The notes under the pieces: model-generated | Seen by the model: only the letters and a program-made list of their open reading frames with translations | What the model was told of the DNA's origin: nothing | Databases searched by the model: none | From: Paenibacillus nanensis | Lineage (GTDB): Bacteria > Bacillota > Bacilli > Paenibacillales > Paenibacillaceae | Length of the DNA: 64,000 nucleotides | NCBI RefSeq assembly: GCF_003583765.1 | Contig: NZ_QXQA01000001.1 | Coordinates: 496,001 to 560,000, forward strand | Reading direction: 5' to 3' | Made by a program: the position numbers and the translations under genes | Shown: in pieces, positions 26,626-35,220 of the stretch | Layout of the letters: every line of letters begins with the position of its first letter | Position numbering within the stretch: position 1 is the stretch's first letter

Positions 26626-28017
26626 ATGTATCACGCGGACACGTGGAAAGATAAAACAAAGCTGCTGCTCAAAATATTGTGGCCGATTTTGATCACCCAG
26701 GTAGGGCTGAACGCCATGAATTTGGCTGATACGATGATGTCGGGGCGCGTCAGCTCCGAAGATTTGGTCGGCGTAGGCATCGGGTCAAGCATTTGGATGC
26801 CGATTATTACCGGGCTTAACGGCATATTACTTGCGGTCACGCCGATCGTGTCCCAATTGATCGGGGCCGGCAAGCGGGGAGAGGTCGCAAAGTCGGTCAG
26901 CCAGGCACTTTATGTATCGGTCATTATCGCGCTAATCGTTGCGGCGGTTGGACTTGCGGCATTTCGGCCGATCTTGGATGCGATGCAGCTCGAAAGCAAG
27001 GTCCAGCATATTGCTTACAACTATTTGCTGGCGCTGCTGATCGGCATTGTGCCGCTGTTTGCGTCTAATGTGCTGCGGTATTTTTTCGATGCGCAGGGCT
27101 TTACCCGGATCTCCATGTTCATTACGCTGATCGCGGTTCCGTTCAACGTCCTGCTGAACTTTGGTTTTATATTTGGCAAGATGGGGTTTCCCGCGCTTGG
27201 CGGTGTCGGCGCCGGTTATGCCACTGCGATTACGTATTGGCTAATGTTTGCGGTCAGCGCGGCAGTCGCGTTTAGACATGCGGCGCTGCGGCAATACCGT
27301 CTGTTCCGAGAATGGGCGCTTCCATCCTGGAAGGCTTGGAAGGAGCTGCTGGCTGTTGGCATTCCGATCGGACTCGGCATCTTTTTCGAAGTCGGTATCT
27401 TTTCGATCGTGACGATTTTCGTGGGCAACCTCTTCGATACGGAGATGACCGCAGCTCACCAAATTGCCCTTAACTTCTCGTCCCTTGTCTTTATGATCCC
27501 GCTTAGTATATCTATGGCGCTTACGATTGTAATCGGCTTTTCGGTTGGCGGAGAGAAGTGGAAGCATGCGCGGCAATATACGCTGCTTGGTGTCTGCGGC
27601 GGTGTCGGCTTGATGGGATTCATCGCAATTTTGCTTTATTTCTTCCGCGAACCGATTGCTTCTCTCTACACGGAGGAGACGGATGTGGCTGTTCTGGCTG
27701 CGCAGTTTCTTGTTTTCGCCATTTTTTATCAGCTGTCTGATGCGGCGCAAGCTTCGCTGCTCGGCGTACTGAGAGGGTATAAGGATGTGCGTCAGCCTTT
27801 TATTATCGCGTTCGTGTCGTATTGGATTATTGGGGTGCCTTCCGGCTATTTGCTGGCGGCTCGGACGAACCTTGAAGCGTTCGGGTTTTGGGTCGGCATT
27901 ATTATTGGACTGACGTGCGCCGCCGTTGGTTTCCTTATTCGTTTGTTAGCGGTGCAGCGTCGCATTCGGAGCGGGAACACCGCCGTATTGCCAACCGCGG
28001 ATAAACAGCCGGTTTGA
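26626..28017 (+). CDS. MATE family efflux transporter
   Basis: This 463-residue membrane protein has twelve hydrophobic segments in two six-helix halves. The first half carries the family pattern ILWPILITQVGLNAMNLADTMMSGRVS, and the second half the matching GIPIGLGIFFEVGIFSIVTIFVG. MATE/NorM transporters export cationic drugs or metabolites using sodium or proton gradients. GGAGGATG lies before the ATG with normal spacing. The start lies 19 bases after the previous terminator, so part of its expression could come from read-through. Substrate unknown. Confidence 0.92.
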   Translation: MYHADTWKDKTKLLLKILWPILITQVGLNAMNLADTMMSGRVSSEDLVGVGIGSSIWMPIITGLNGILLAVTPIVSQLIGAGKRGEVAKSVSQALYVSVIIALIVAAVGLAAFRPILDAMQLESKVQHIAYNYLLALLIGIVPLFASNVLRYFFDAQGFTRISMFITLIAVPFNVLLNFGFIFGKMGFPALGGVGAGYATAITYWLMFAVSAAVAFRHAALRQYRLFREWALPSWKAWKELLAVGIPIGLGIFFEVGIFSIVTIFVGNLFDTEMTAAHQIALNFSSLVFMIPLSISMALTIVIGFSVGGEKWKHARQYTLLGVCGGVGLMGFIAILLYFFREPIASLYTEETDVAVLAAQFLVFAIFYQLSDAAQASLLGVLRGYKDVRQPFIIAFVSYWIIGVPSGYLLAARTNLEAFGFWVGIIIGLTCAAVGFLIRLLAVQRRIRSGNTAVLPTADKQPV

Positions 28018-28096
28018 CCCAAGGCTTGGCGGGGGAAATGGTAGGCAATAGAAGCGTATAATTGTTTGGAGGAATAGGGGCCAAGGGGGGGCAAAC

Positions 28097-29500
28097 ATGG
28101 TTACGAATGACAGCGTGCTTCAAATGCTGGAGGAGCATACAAGCTTTTTCCGTCAAGGAAAAACGGCGAATGCAGCTTTTCGGATCGAGCAATTACACAA
28201 ATTGCGCAGGGCGATTATTCGTTATGAACGGGAGCTGTTAGATGCTCTTCGCAAGGATTTGCGTAAAAGCGAGATGGAGGCGTACAGCTCGGAGCTTGGG
28301 TTTGTCCGAAGCAGCATTACGTATCAAGCCAAGCATTTGAAGAAATGGATGAAGCCTCGGAAGGTGAGAACGCCTATTTATTTGGCCGGAGCGCGCAGCA
28401 GGATTATCCCCGAGCCCTATGGCACGGTGCTGATTGTCGGACCGTACAATTACCCGGTGCAGCTCATTTTGGAGCCATTGATCGGGGCGATTGCGGCAGG
28501 GAATTGCGCGGTTCTTAAACCGTCGGAGAGCGTTCCGCATGTGTCCGCCGTCATCAGCCGCATGATCGCGGAGACGTTCGAGCCTGCGTATGTCCGAGTG
28601 GTCGAAGGGGAGAAGGAAGTGACGTCGGCGCTGATCCGTGCTCCGTTCGATTATATATTTTTTACGGGCAGCATCGCTGTGGGTAAAATCGTGATGGAAG
28701 CCGCGGCGAAAAATTTGGTGCCCGTTACGCTTGAGCTTGGCGGGAAAAGTCCGGTCATCGTGGACAAAACCGCAAACCTTGATTTAGCCGCGAAACGGAT
28801 CGCCTGGGGCAAGTGGCTGAACGCTGGTCAGACGTGCGTCGCGCCTGATTATGTTCTTGTGCACGAGGAGATTAGGGCTGCGTTCGTCAATAAGATGAAG
28901 GAGGCCGTCAGCAGCTTTTATAGCGATAATCCTCAGGCAAGCGAGGATTTCGGCCGAATCGTGAATGAGCGGCAATTTGATAGGCTCGCGGCCATTCTTG
29001 ACGCCGACCGTGATCTTGTGGTCCATGGCGGGCGCCTCGATCGCGACGATTTGTATATCGAACCGACGCTGCTTGCGGTTGGAGACGCGTCTTCTAGCAA
29101 GGCGCTTGAAGCCGAATCGATGAAGGATGAGCTGTTCGGTCCGCTGCTTCCGATATTGGCCTACTCGCGCCTCGAGGAAGCGATCGAACTGGTGCGCAAT
29201 CGTCCGAAACCGCTTGCTTTCTACGTGTTTACGGAAGATAAAGAGGTACGGGAGCGCGTGCTAGGCGAGTTATCCTTTGGAGGGGGATGCGTGAACGATA
29301 CGATATCCCATCTCGTCAACCACCATATGCCGTTCGGCGGCGTCGGCCATTCGGGGATGGGAGGCTATCATGGGCAGCATAGCTTCGAGCTGTTTTCCCA
29401 TCACAAGAGCGTGCTGACGAGAAGCACCAAATTCGAGCCGGGCATCTTATTCCCGCCGTATAAAGATAAGCTGAAATGGATTCGGAAAGTGTTGAAATAG
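28097..29500 (+). CDS. Aldehyde dehydrogenase, class 3 type
   Basis: This 467-residue NAD(P)-dependent aldehyde dehydrogenase has the motifs of the class 3/fatty aldehyde type: IIPEPYGTVLIVGPYNYPVQL, GSIAVGKIV for the cofactor, LELGGKSPVIV with general base Glu213, and GQTCVAPDYV with nucleophile Cys247. The C-terminal PFGGVGHSGMGGYHG is complete. The length fits this group, which lacks the N-terminal extension of class 1/2 enzymes. Likely substrates are medium or long chain aldehydes from lipid damage; this is inference. GGGGG precedes the ATG. It is the last gene before the first tandem repeat array. Confidence 0.92.
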   Translation: MVTNDSVLQMLEEHTSFFRQGKTANAAFRIEQLHKLRRAIIRYERELLDALRKDLRKSEMEAYSSELGFVRSSITYQAKHLKKWMKPRKVRTPIYLAGARSRIIPEPYGTVLIVGPYNYPVQLILEPLIGAIAAGNCAVLKPSESVPHVSAVISRMIAETFEPAYVRVVEGEKEVTSALIRAPFDYIFFTGSIAVGKIVMEAAAKNLVPVTLELGGKSPVIVDKTANLDLAAKRIAWGKWLNAGQTCVAPDYVLVHEEIRAAFVNKMKEAVSSFYSDNPQASEDFGRIVNERQFDRLAAILDADRDLVVHGGRLDRDDLYIEPTLLAVGDASSSKALEAESMKDELFGPLLPILAYSRLEEAIELVRNRPKPLAFYVFTEDKEVRERVLGELSFGGGCVNDTISHLVNHHMPFGGVGHSGMGGYHGQHSFELFSHHKSVLTRSTKFEPGILFPPYKDKLKWIRKVLK

Positions 29501-29562
29501 CGGATATTTACGCGGGGGGAGGGGCGGCATGCCCCTCTGTTATTTGAGGGGGAGCTGCAGGG

Positions 29563-30400
29563 CAAGCCCGCGGGCGAGTCTTTGCCGGTCTCGCAAGAGG
29601 TCAGTAAGCCGACTTTTGCTGCTTATTGCGCCACACTTTGTCTCGTACGCCCCAGTAAGCCGATTTTTGCGTCTTACAGATCCCGCGCGGCCTCGCAAGC
29701 GGTCAGTAAGCCGACTTTTGCCGCTTATTGCGCCGCATATTGACTCCCACGCCCCAGTAAGCCGATTTTTACGTCTTACAGAGCCCGCGCGGCCTCGCAA
29801 GCGTTCAGTAAGTCGACTTTTGCCGCTTATTGCGCCGCATGTTGACTCCCACGCCCCAGTAAGCCGATTTTTTGCGTCTTACAGAGCCCGCGCGGCCTCG
29901 CAAGAGGTCAGTAAGCCGACTTTTGCCGCTTATTGCGCCACACTTTGTCTCGTACGCCCCAGTAAGCCGATTTTTGCGTCTTACAGAGCCCGCGCGGCCT
30001 CGCAAGCGTTTAGTAAGCCGACTTTTGCTGCTTATTGCGCCGCTTGTTGACTCCCACGCCCCAGTAAGCCGATTTTTACGACTTACTGAGCCCGCGCGGC
30101 CTCACAAGCGTTCAGTAAGCCGACTTTTCCTGCTTATTGCGCTGCATGTTGACTCCCACGCCCCAGTAAGCCGATTTTTGCATCTTACTGAGCTCGCACG
30201 ACCTCGCAAGAGGTCAGTAAGCCGACTTTTCCTGCTTTATTGCGCCGCATGTTGACTCCCACGCCCCAGTAAGCCGATTTTTGCGTCTTACAGAGCCTCC
30301 GCGGCCTCGCAAGCGTTCAGTAAGCCGACTTTTGCTGCTTATTGCGCCGCATGTTGACTCCCACGCCTCTGTAAGCCGATTTTTACGACTTATTCAGCCC
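29563..30400. repeat. Tandem array of eight 102-bp units, each two 51-bp halves
   Basis: CAGTAAGCCGACTTTT begins units at 29602, 29704, 29806, 29909, 30011 (TAGTAA), 30113, 30215 and 30318, so spacing is 102 or 103 bases. Within each unit, 51 bases on, a second copy, CCAGTAAGCCGATTTTT, occurs; its first 25 bases match the first half and the rest differs. Each half holds a GTAAG/CTTAC inverted repeat around a T-run. Units 1 and 4 share the variant CCACACTTTGTCTCGTACGC, which points to block duplication. A degenerate partial unit starts near 29563. The 102-base unit is divisible by three, so long reading frames appear in several frames but carry no start with a ribosome site and are broken by the 103-base units. 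This is noncoding. The rest of the 29501-30526 gap holds only the promoter region of the GH53 gene. Confidence 0.95.
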
Positions 30401-30477
30401 CTTACGGGACCTCCTTTGATGAGCAGGCGGTTATAAAAACTGCATAAATGTTTCGATCGTGTTCTATAACCCCAAAT

Positions 30478-30491
30478 CGCAAACGCTTACA
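30478..30491. promoter_or_regulatory. Candidate catabolite-responsive element (cre) of the galactanase gene
   Basis: CGCAAACGCTTACA reads TGTAAGCGTTTGCG on the other strand and differs from the CcpA consensus TGWNANCGNTNWCA at two end positions. It lies just downstream of a TATAAC -10-like hexamer (30465-30470) and 36 bases before the galactanase start, where CcpA would repress when preferred sugars are present. Confidence 0.5.
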
Positions 30492-30526
30492 ATGAAAGGG
30501 GAGAAGTGTAAAAGGGGGTATTTGGC

Positions 30527-33500
30527 ATGAAACGATGGAAATCCCTAATGGCCGGCGTATTGGCTGCAGTTCTGCTGCTTCCGAGCAGCTTCGGGGCAGG
30601 GGTTCATGCGCAAGGGGAAGAAGGTACCGCGCAGCAAACGTCTATCTCGCTGCAGCCGATTGCGGCGCTCGAGAGCAGGGATGATTTTATCCGCGGCGTG
30701 GACGTGTCCATGCTGAAGCAAATCGAAAGCGCAGGGGGCAGCTATTACAATGCCGATGGCGTTCAGGCCGATTTATTCGACATCCTTAAGGCGAACGGCG
30801 TGAATTGGATTCGGCTCCGCACATGGGTCGACCCGACGGACGAGCATGGAGCTCCTCTTGGCGGCGGCAATAATGATACAGAAACAACAGTAGAGCTGGC
30901 TAGCCGGGCGAAGGCGAAAGGCTTGAAAGTGCTCCTCGATTTCCATTACAGCGACTTCTGGACCGACCCGGGCGAGCAGGAAACGCCAAAGGCTTGGGAA
31001 CATTTAAGCGGAGAGGCGCTGGCAAATGCACTGCATGCTTATACCAGCGACGTCATCACGAGAATGAAGGCGGCAGGCGCAGCGCCGGACATGGTTCAGA
31101 TCGGCAACGAAACGAACGGCGGCATGGTATGGCCGAGCGGTAAGACGTGGCAGGAGACGCCAAGCGAAGTCATCGGCGGATATGACGGGTGGGTGCAATT
31201 GATTCGCGCAGGCACCCAAGCTGTACGGGAGAACGCGCCGGCAGCCAAAATCGTGCTTCATCTGGCCAATGGCGGGAATAACAAGCTGTACCGCGATGTG
31301 TTCGACGAGCTTACGGAAAGAGGCGTGGACTTCGATATTATCGGACTATCTTATTATTCGTATTGGCACGGAACACTAGAGCAGCTGAAAGCAAACATGA
31401 ATGACATCAGCGCCAGATACAACAAGGACGTTATGGTCGTTGAGACGGCTTACGCGCATACGTTCGAGAACGGCGACAGTCACGGCAATATTTTTGGGCC
31501 GAATGAAGAAAATGTCGGAGGCTATAAGGCGACTCTGCAAGGGCAGGCAACATCCGTTCGCGATGTGATGGAGGCTGTGGCGGAAGTGCCGAATAACCGC
31601 GGGCTCGGTATTTTCTATTGGGAGCCGGCATGGATTCCGGTAGAGGGCGCCGGCTGGAAGACGGGCGAAGGCAATGCGTGGGACAACCAGGCGATGTTTG
31701 ATTTTGCGGGCAAGGAGCTTCCCTCCCTGCAGGTGTTCAACATCGATTCGCCGATCTATAGCGGCGCAGGCGAGCCTGCGGCTGTTACGGCTGTGCGGCC
31801 GGAGGCTGTCCATGTTTCCGTTGGGCAAACGCCGGTACTGCCGGCGACGGTTAAGGTGGAGTACAGCAACGACCGGATAGAGACAAAAAGCGTCACTTGG
31901 AGCGACATTCCCGCAGCGCGGCTCCAATATCCCGGCGCCTTTACCGTAGAAGGAACCGTGAGCGGCATTGCGCAGAAAGCGACGGTCACCATAACCGTGC
32001 AAGGCGCGACCAACTATGTCACGAATCCTAGCTTTGAATCGGGAAGCTTCGCGGGGTGGGAAATTTCGGACGAGGCTGGCGCGCTAGGCGTGGAACATTC
32101 AGCGGCACCGGCGGGGAACGCGTACAACGGAACGTATTCCTTACATTATTGGATGGACAGCGCGTTTACTTTCTCGGCCAAGCAAACCATTTCGAATTTG
32201 CCGGCCGGCACGTACACGTTAAGCGCAAGATCGCATGGCGGAGGCGGGGAAAATGCGCTTCAGCTCTACGCGGTATGCGGCGGCGAGAAAAGGACGGCGG
32301 ACATTGTTCATACGGGCTGGCATGAGTGGAAGCATCCGATGATTCAAAATATTGAAATTTCGCAAGGCGACGCTTGCGAAATCGGTGTGACAGCGAACGC
32401 AAACAACGGCAATTGGGGCAATATCGATGAGATCTCTCTGTACCGGGACGCGTCCGAAGTAACGCTGGCTGCGCCGGGACAGGTGGCAAAGGGCGACAGC
32501 TTTACAGTCGAAGCGGGCGTTGCGGGTCTGGCAAGCATGGCATATGCGCAGGACTTGACGGTTACCTATGACGGCGCGAGATTCGAATTCGTAAGCGCGG
32601 CATCGGGAACCTATTATGCGGCCCACCTTCAAGCTTCTGACGACGCTGTCGGAACCGTCCGCATCATCGGCGCTTATCCGCAAGGCTTGGGCGCCCCGGG
32701 CAGTACGGTTCGATTGACATTTAAGGCAAAGCCGAACGCGGCGACGGGAGCGGGCGATATTGCGGTCGCATCCGCTGAGCTGGGGATGATGCCCGAAGGC
32801 AATGTGCTTAGGCCGGCCAAGCTTCACGGCGTATCGGTTAGCGTAACCGAGCAGCCGCCTGTTTACGCGCCGGTAACCGGCGGCCAAACGAATGAAACGC
32901 CAACCGTGCAGACAGGTAGCGATGGGGCGTCCTCCGTGAAGCTTACGCCTAAGGCGAACGAGCACGGAAGAGCGGAAGCTGAGGTCGATCAAGCGCTGCT
33001 GACTAAGCTGCTCGATGCGGCAGAAAGCGGTCCGAACGGGAAGCGGCTAACGATTCAAGTCGCCGAATTAGCGGGCGCGGATGGTTATGGCGTTAAGCTG
33101 CCTGCAGGGGCGTTCGACAGCGGTAAAGGAGTTTCCTCCATACAGCTTATAACGCCTTTGGGCGAGCTTATTCTACCGGCGCGTATGCTGGAGGGGGCTG
33201 ACTTAGCGGCGCAAGACGGCTCGTTGCTTGTAAGCATGGCTCAAGCCGATACATCCAACAAGAATGAAGTCGCTGCTGCTTCGAACGATACGATTCAAAC
33301 CGTGGTCGATATCTCTTTGTCGATCGATGGTGACGTCATGGCATGGAGCAATCCGGACGCGCCAGTTACGGTAAGGCTGCCGTATGAGATCGATGCGGCA
33401 AATAAAAATGAAATTGTAATCCGGTATATCGACGGTGAAGGCAGCGTGTGGGATGTGCCGAATGGCCGGTACGACCGCGAGAGCGGAACCGTTACATTCC

Positions 33501-34090
33501 GGACGACGCATTTCAGCTATTACGCGATTGCGGAGTCGAAACGAAGCTTTAGCGATCTTAGCGGTTTGCAATGGGCGGAAGACGCAATTCAAGCATTGGC
33601 TGCTCGCGGCGTCCTGCAAGGAAGAGACGGAAGTAAGTTCGACCCTGACGCGCCGGTTACCCGCGCTGAGTTCGCTACGATGTTAGCCCGCTCGCTAGGT
33701 TTGTTCGCGACCGGTCACCATACGTTCGCGGACAGCGAAGCGGATGCTTATTATGCGGAATCGTTAAACGCCTTGCAGAAGCTGAACATCGCGCAGGGCG
33801 ACGGCACCGGAAGCTTCCAGCCGGAAGCGTATGTGACACGACAGGATGCGGTGCTGCTTGCGGTTCGGTCATTGGAGGCGGAAGGCTGGCAGCCGGATGA
33901 GACTGCGCAGGCTCTGGACCATTATACCGACGGAGCCCATGTTGCGCCGTACGCAAGAACCGCAACCATACATGCGGTGAATGCAGGCATTCTTCGAGGC
34001 TACGAGCAAAAGCTTCTGCCAGAGCGTTTATTGTCCCGCGCGGAAGCAGCGGTCATGATCGACCGTATACTCGAAAGCTTAGACGAGTAG
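30527..34090 (+). CDS. ganB: SLH-anchored GH53 endo-beta-1,4-galactanase with CBM and cohesin-like module
   Basis: This 1187-residue secreted, cell-surface enzyme cuts beta-1,4-galactan side chains of pectin. A signal peptide ends near residue 28. The GH53 domain spans about 52-405, with acid/base Glu195 in QIGNE and nucleophile Glu306 in VVE. A Big_4/Ig-like domain follows (about 418-492), then a CBM61-like galactan-binding domain (494-642), then a cohesin-like domain (643-775: QDLTVTYDGARFEFVS, GTVRIIGAYPQG, STVRLTFKAKPNA), then a beta-rich region (800-1003) and three SLH repeats (1006-1187) that bind cell-wall polymer. The gene symbol is by analogy with the B. subtilis galactanase. The next gene encodes a dockerin, a probable binding partner. 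RBS AAAGGGGG. Upstream cre suggests glucose repression. Confidence 0.9.
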   Translation: MKRWKSLMAGVLAAVLLLPSSFGAGVHAQGEEGTAQQTSISLQPIAALESRDDFIRGVDVSMLKQIESAGGSYYNADGVQADLFDILKANGVNWIRLRTWVDPTDEHGAPLGGGNNDTETTVELASRAKAKGLKVLLDFHYSDFWTDPGEQETPKAWEHLSGEALANALHAYTSDVITRMKAAGAAPDMVQIGNETNGGMVWPSGKTWQETPSEVIGGYDGWVQLIRAGTQAVRENAPAAKIVLHLANGGNNKLYRDVFDELTERGVDFDIIGLSYYSYWHGTLEQLKANMNDISARYNKDVMVVETAYAHTFENGDSHGNIFGPNEENVGGYKATLQGQATSVRDVMEAVAEVPNNRGLGIFYWEPAWIPVEGAGWKTGEGNAWDNQAMFDFAGKELPSLQVFNIDSPIYSGAGEPAAVTAVRPEAVHVSVGQTPVLPATVKVEYSNDRIETKSVTWSDIPAARLQYPGAFTVEGTVSGIAQKATVTITVQGATNYVTNPSFESGSFAGWEISDEAGALGVEHSAAPAGNAYNGTYSLHYWMDSAFTFSAKQTISNLPAGTYTLSARSHGGGGENALQLYAVCGGEKRTADIVHTGWHEWKHPMIQNIEISQGDACEIGVTANANNGNWGNIDEISLYRDASEVTLAAPGQVAKGDSFTVEAGVAGLASMAYAQDLTVTYDGARFEFVSAASGTYYAAHLQASDDAVGTVRIIGAYPQGLGAPGSTVRLTFKAKPNAATGAGDIAVASAELGMMPEGNVLRPAKLHGVSVSVTEQPPVYAPVTGGQTNETPTVQTGSDGASSVKLTPKANEHGRAEAEVDQALLTKLLDAAESGPNGKRLTIQVAELAGADGYGVKLPAGAFDSGKGVSSIQLITPLGELILPARMLEGADLAAQDGSLLVSMAQADTSNKNEVAAASNDTIQTVVDISLSIDGDVMAWSNPDAPVTVRLPYEIDAANKNEIVIRYIDGEGSVWDVPNGRYDRESGTVTFRTTHFSYYAIAESKRSFSDLSGLQWAEDAIQALAARGVLQGRDGSKFDPDAPVTRAEFATMLARSLGLFATGHHTFADSEADAYYAESLNALQKLNIAQGDGTGSFQPEAYVTRQDAVLLAVRSLEAEGWQPDETAQALDHYTDGAHVAPYARTATIHAVNAGILRGYEQKLLPERLLSRAEAAVMIDRILESLDE

Positions 34091-34109
34091 GCGAGAGGAT
34101 GGATAACCG

Positions 34110-35069
34110 ATGAAAAAGTTCAGTTTTATGCTAGTCGCCCTAACCCTGTTCGCCATGATCGTATCATCCGCTGATCCGGCCGGGGCTGCTGATAGTCCCA
34201 ATGCCCTGACGAACGGCGGCTTCGAAGAGGAAATGACGGGCTGGACGCTTGATCCCTCGTCCAATGCGTCGACCTCGTGGGCGAACACAACGAACCCGCA
34301 TTCCGGAAGCTACGCGTTCAACTGGTGGGATGACGCCGAGTTTACGGTACAGGTCAGCCAGACCGTTACGGGACTGCCTGATGGGATATATAAGCTGGCA
34401 GCCTATTCGCAAGGCGGAGGCGGAGAAAGCAAGGCGCTGATTTTCGCGGAGTCGGGCGGTAGTAAGCTCAGTTCCAATTTCGCCAATACGGGGTATTTGA
34501 ATTGGATCGAAACAACGGTTTCGAATATTGCGGTGTCCTCCGAGTCCGGCAGCGACGGGGAAGTGACAATCGGCCTCGAGCTTAACGGCTCGGCGGGGCA
34601 GTGGGGATCCATCGACGATTTCACTCTTGTGCGAGTCGGAGATTTAGACGCCGAGCCTGCGCAGATTACCGAAATTCGTCCTGTTACGATCGATACGCTG
34701 GTCCGCGAAACACCATGGCTTCCGGCAACGGTGACAGCCGTATACAGCGACGGCTCAACCGCAAGCCTGGCTGTCGCGTGGAGCGACTACGAGCCTGCGC
34801 TGCTCTCTACGGCAGGAAGCTTCCAGCTTACCGGTACGGTTACCGGCACGGAGCTGCAGGCGGAAGCGATGATTCGCGTCAACTATCGTCCGTACGACGT
34901 GAACGGAGACGGCAAAGTGGATATCGGCGACGCCGCGATCGTGTCCTATTACGCGGGAGCAGGCGCCGGTAACAGCGGATCGGAAGCGCAAGACTCGGAC
35001 TTGAATAATAACGGAACGGTCGATGACGAGGATATCCGGTTAATCGTCGATAGGCTGTTGCAGCCGTAA
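34110..35069 (+). CDS. Secreted dockerin-bearing carbohydrate-binding protein
   Basis: This 319-residue exported protein has a signal peptide (cleavage near Ala26-Ala27), a CBM61-like domain at about 30-176 that resembles the one in the galactanase upstream, a Big_4-like domain (184-258), and a C-terminal type I dockerin (262-317). The dockerin has two calcium-loop repeats, DVNGDGKVDIGD (263-274) and DLNNNGTVDDED (297-308). It has no catalytic domain. It lies 19 bases after the cohesin-carrying GH53 gene, so both are made together. The dockerin could bind that cohesin and dock this extra sugar-binding module to the cell surface; this is inference. The CBM assignment is by similarity to the upstream protein. 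Confidence 0.85.
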   Translation: MKKFSFMLVALTLFAMIVSSADPAGAADSPNALTNGGFEEEMTGWTLDPSSNASTSWANTTNPHSGSYAFNWWDDAEFTVQVSQTVTGLPDGIYKLAAYSQGGGGESKALIFAESGGSKLSSNFANTGYLNWIETTVSNIAVSSESGSDGEVTIGLELNGSAGQWGSIDDFTLVRVGDLDAEPAQITEIRPVTIDTLVRETPWLPATVTAVYSDGSTASLAVAWSDYEPALLSTAGSFQLTGTVTGTELQAEAMIRVNYRPYDVNGDGKVDIGDAAIVSYYAGAGAGNSGSEAQDSDLNNNGTVDDEDIRLIVDRLLQP

Positions 35070-35082
35070 GCAAAGCATCTTT

Positions 35083-35111
35083 GCACCGCCTCTTACATAT
35101 AGAGGCGGTGC
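35083..35111 (+). terminator. Terminator of the galactanase-dockerin operon
   Basis: GCACCGCCTCT (35083-35093) pairs perfectly with AGAGGCGGTGC (35101-35111) around TACATAT; TTCC and then CTTTTT follow. It separates the surface proteins from the sensor kinase gene. Confidence 0.8.
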
Positions 35112-35220
35112 TTCCGCGTCTTTTTCCAAGCATGATGAACAGGGCGATTGTCCAATCCCGATTGACTCACTAGAATAGAGCTTAAACAAGAAGAAGCTGC
35201 AGCCCGGGGAGAGAGAAGTT

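Noticed and set aside
28057..28062. TATAAT before the aldehyde dehydrogenase gene as a promoter
   Set aside because: No acceptable -35 hexamer lies at 16-18 bases upstream.
29529..30255. Long open frames in the 102-bp array
   Set aside because: They arise from the multiple-of-three unit length, have no ribosome site, and are interrupted by 103-base units.
29563..30400. CRISPR array
   Set aside because: Units are about 102 bases with repeated spacers, not short repeats with unique spacers, and no cas genes lie nearby.
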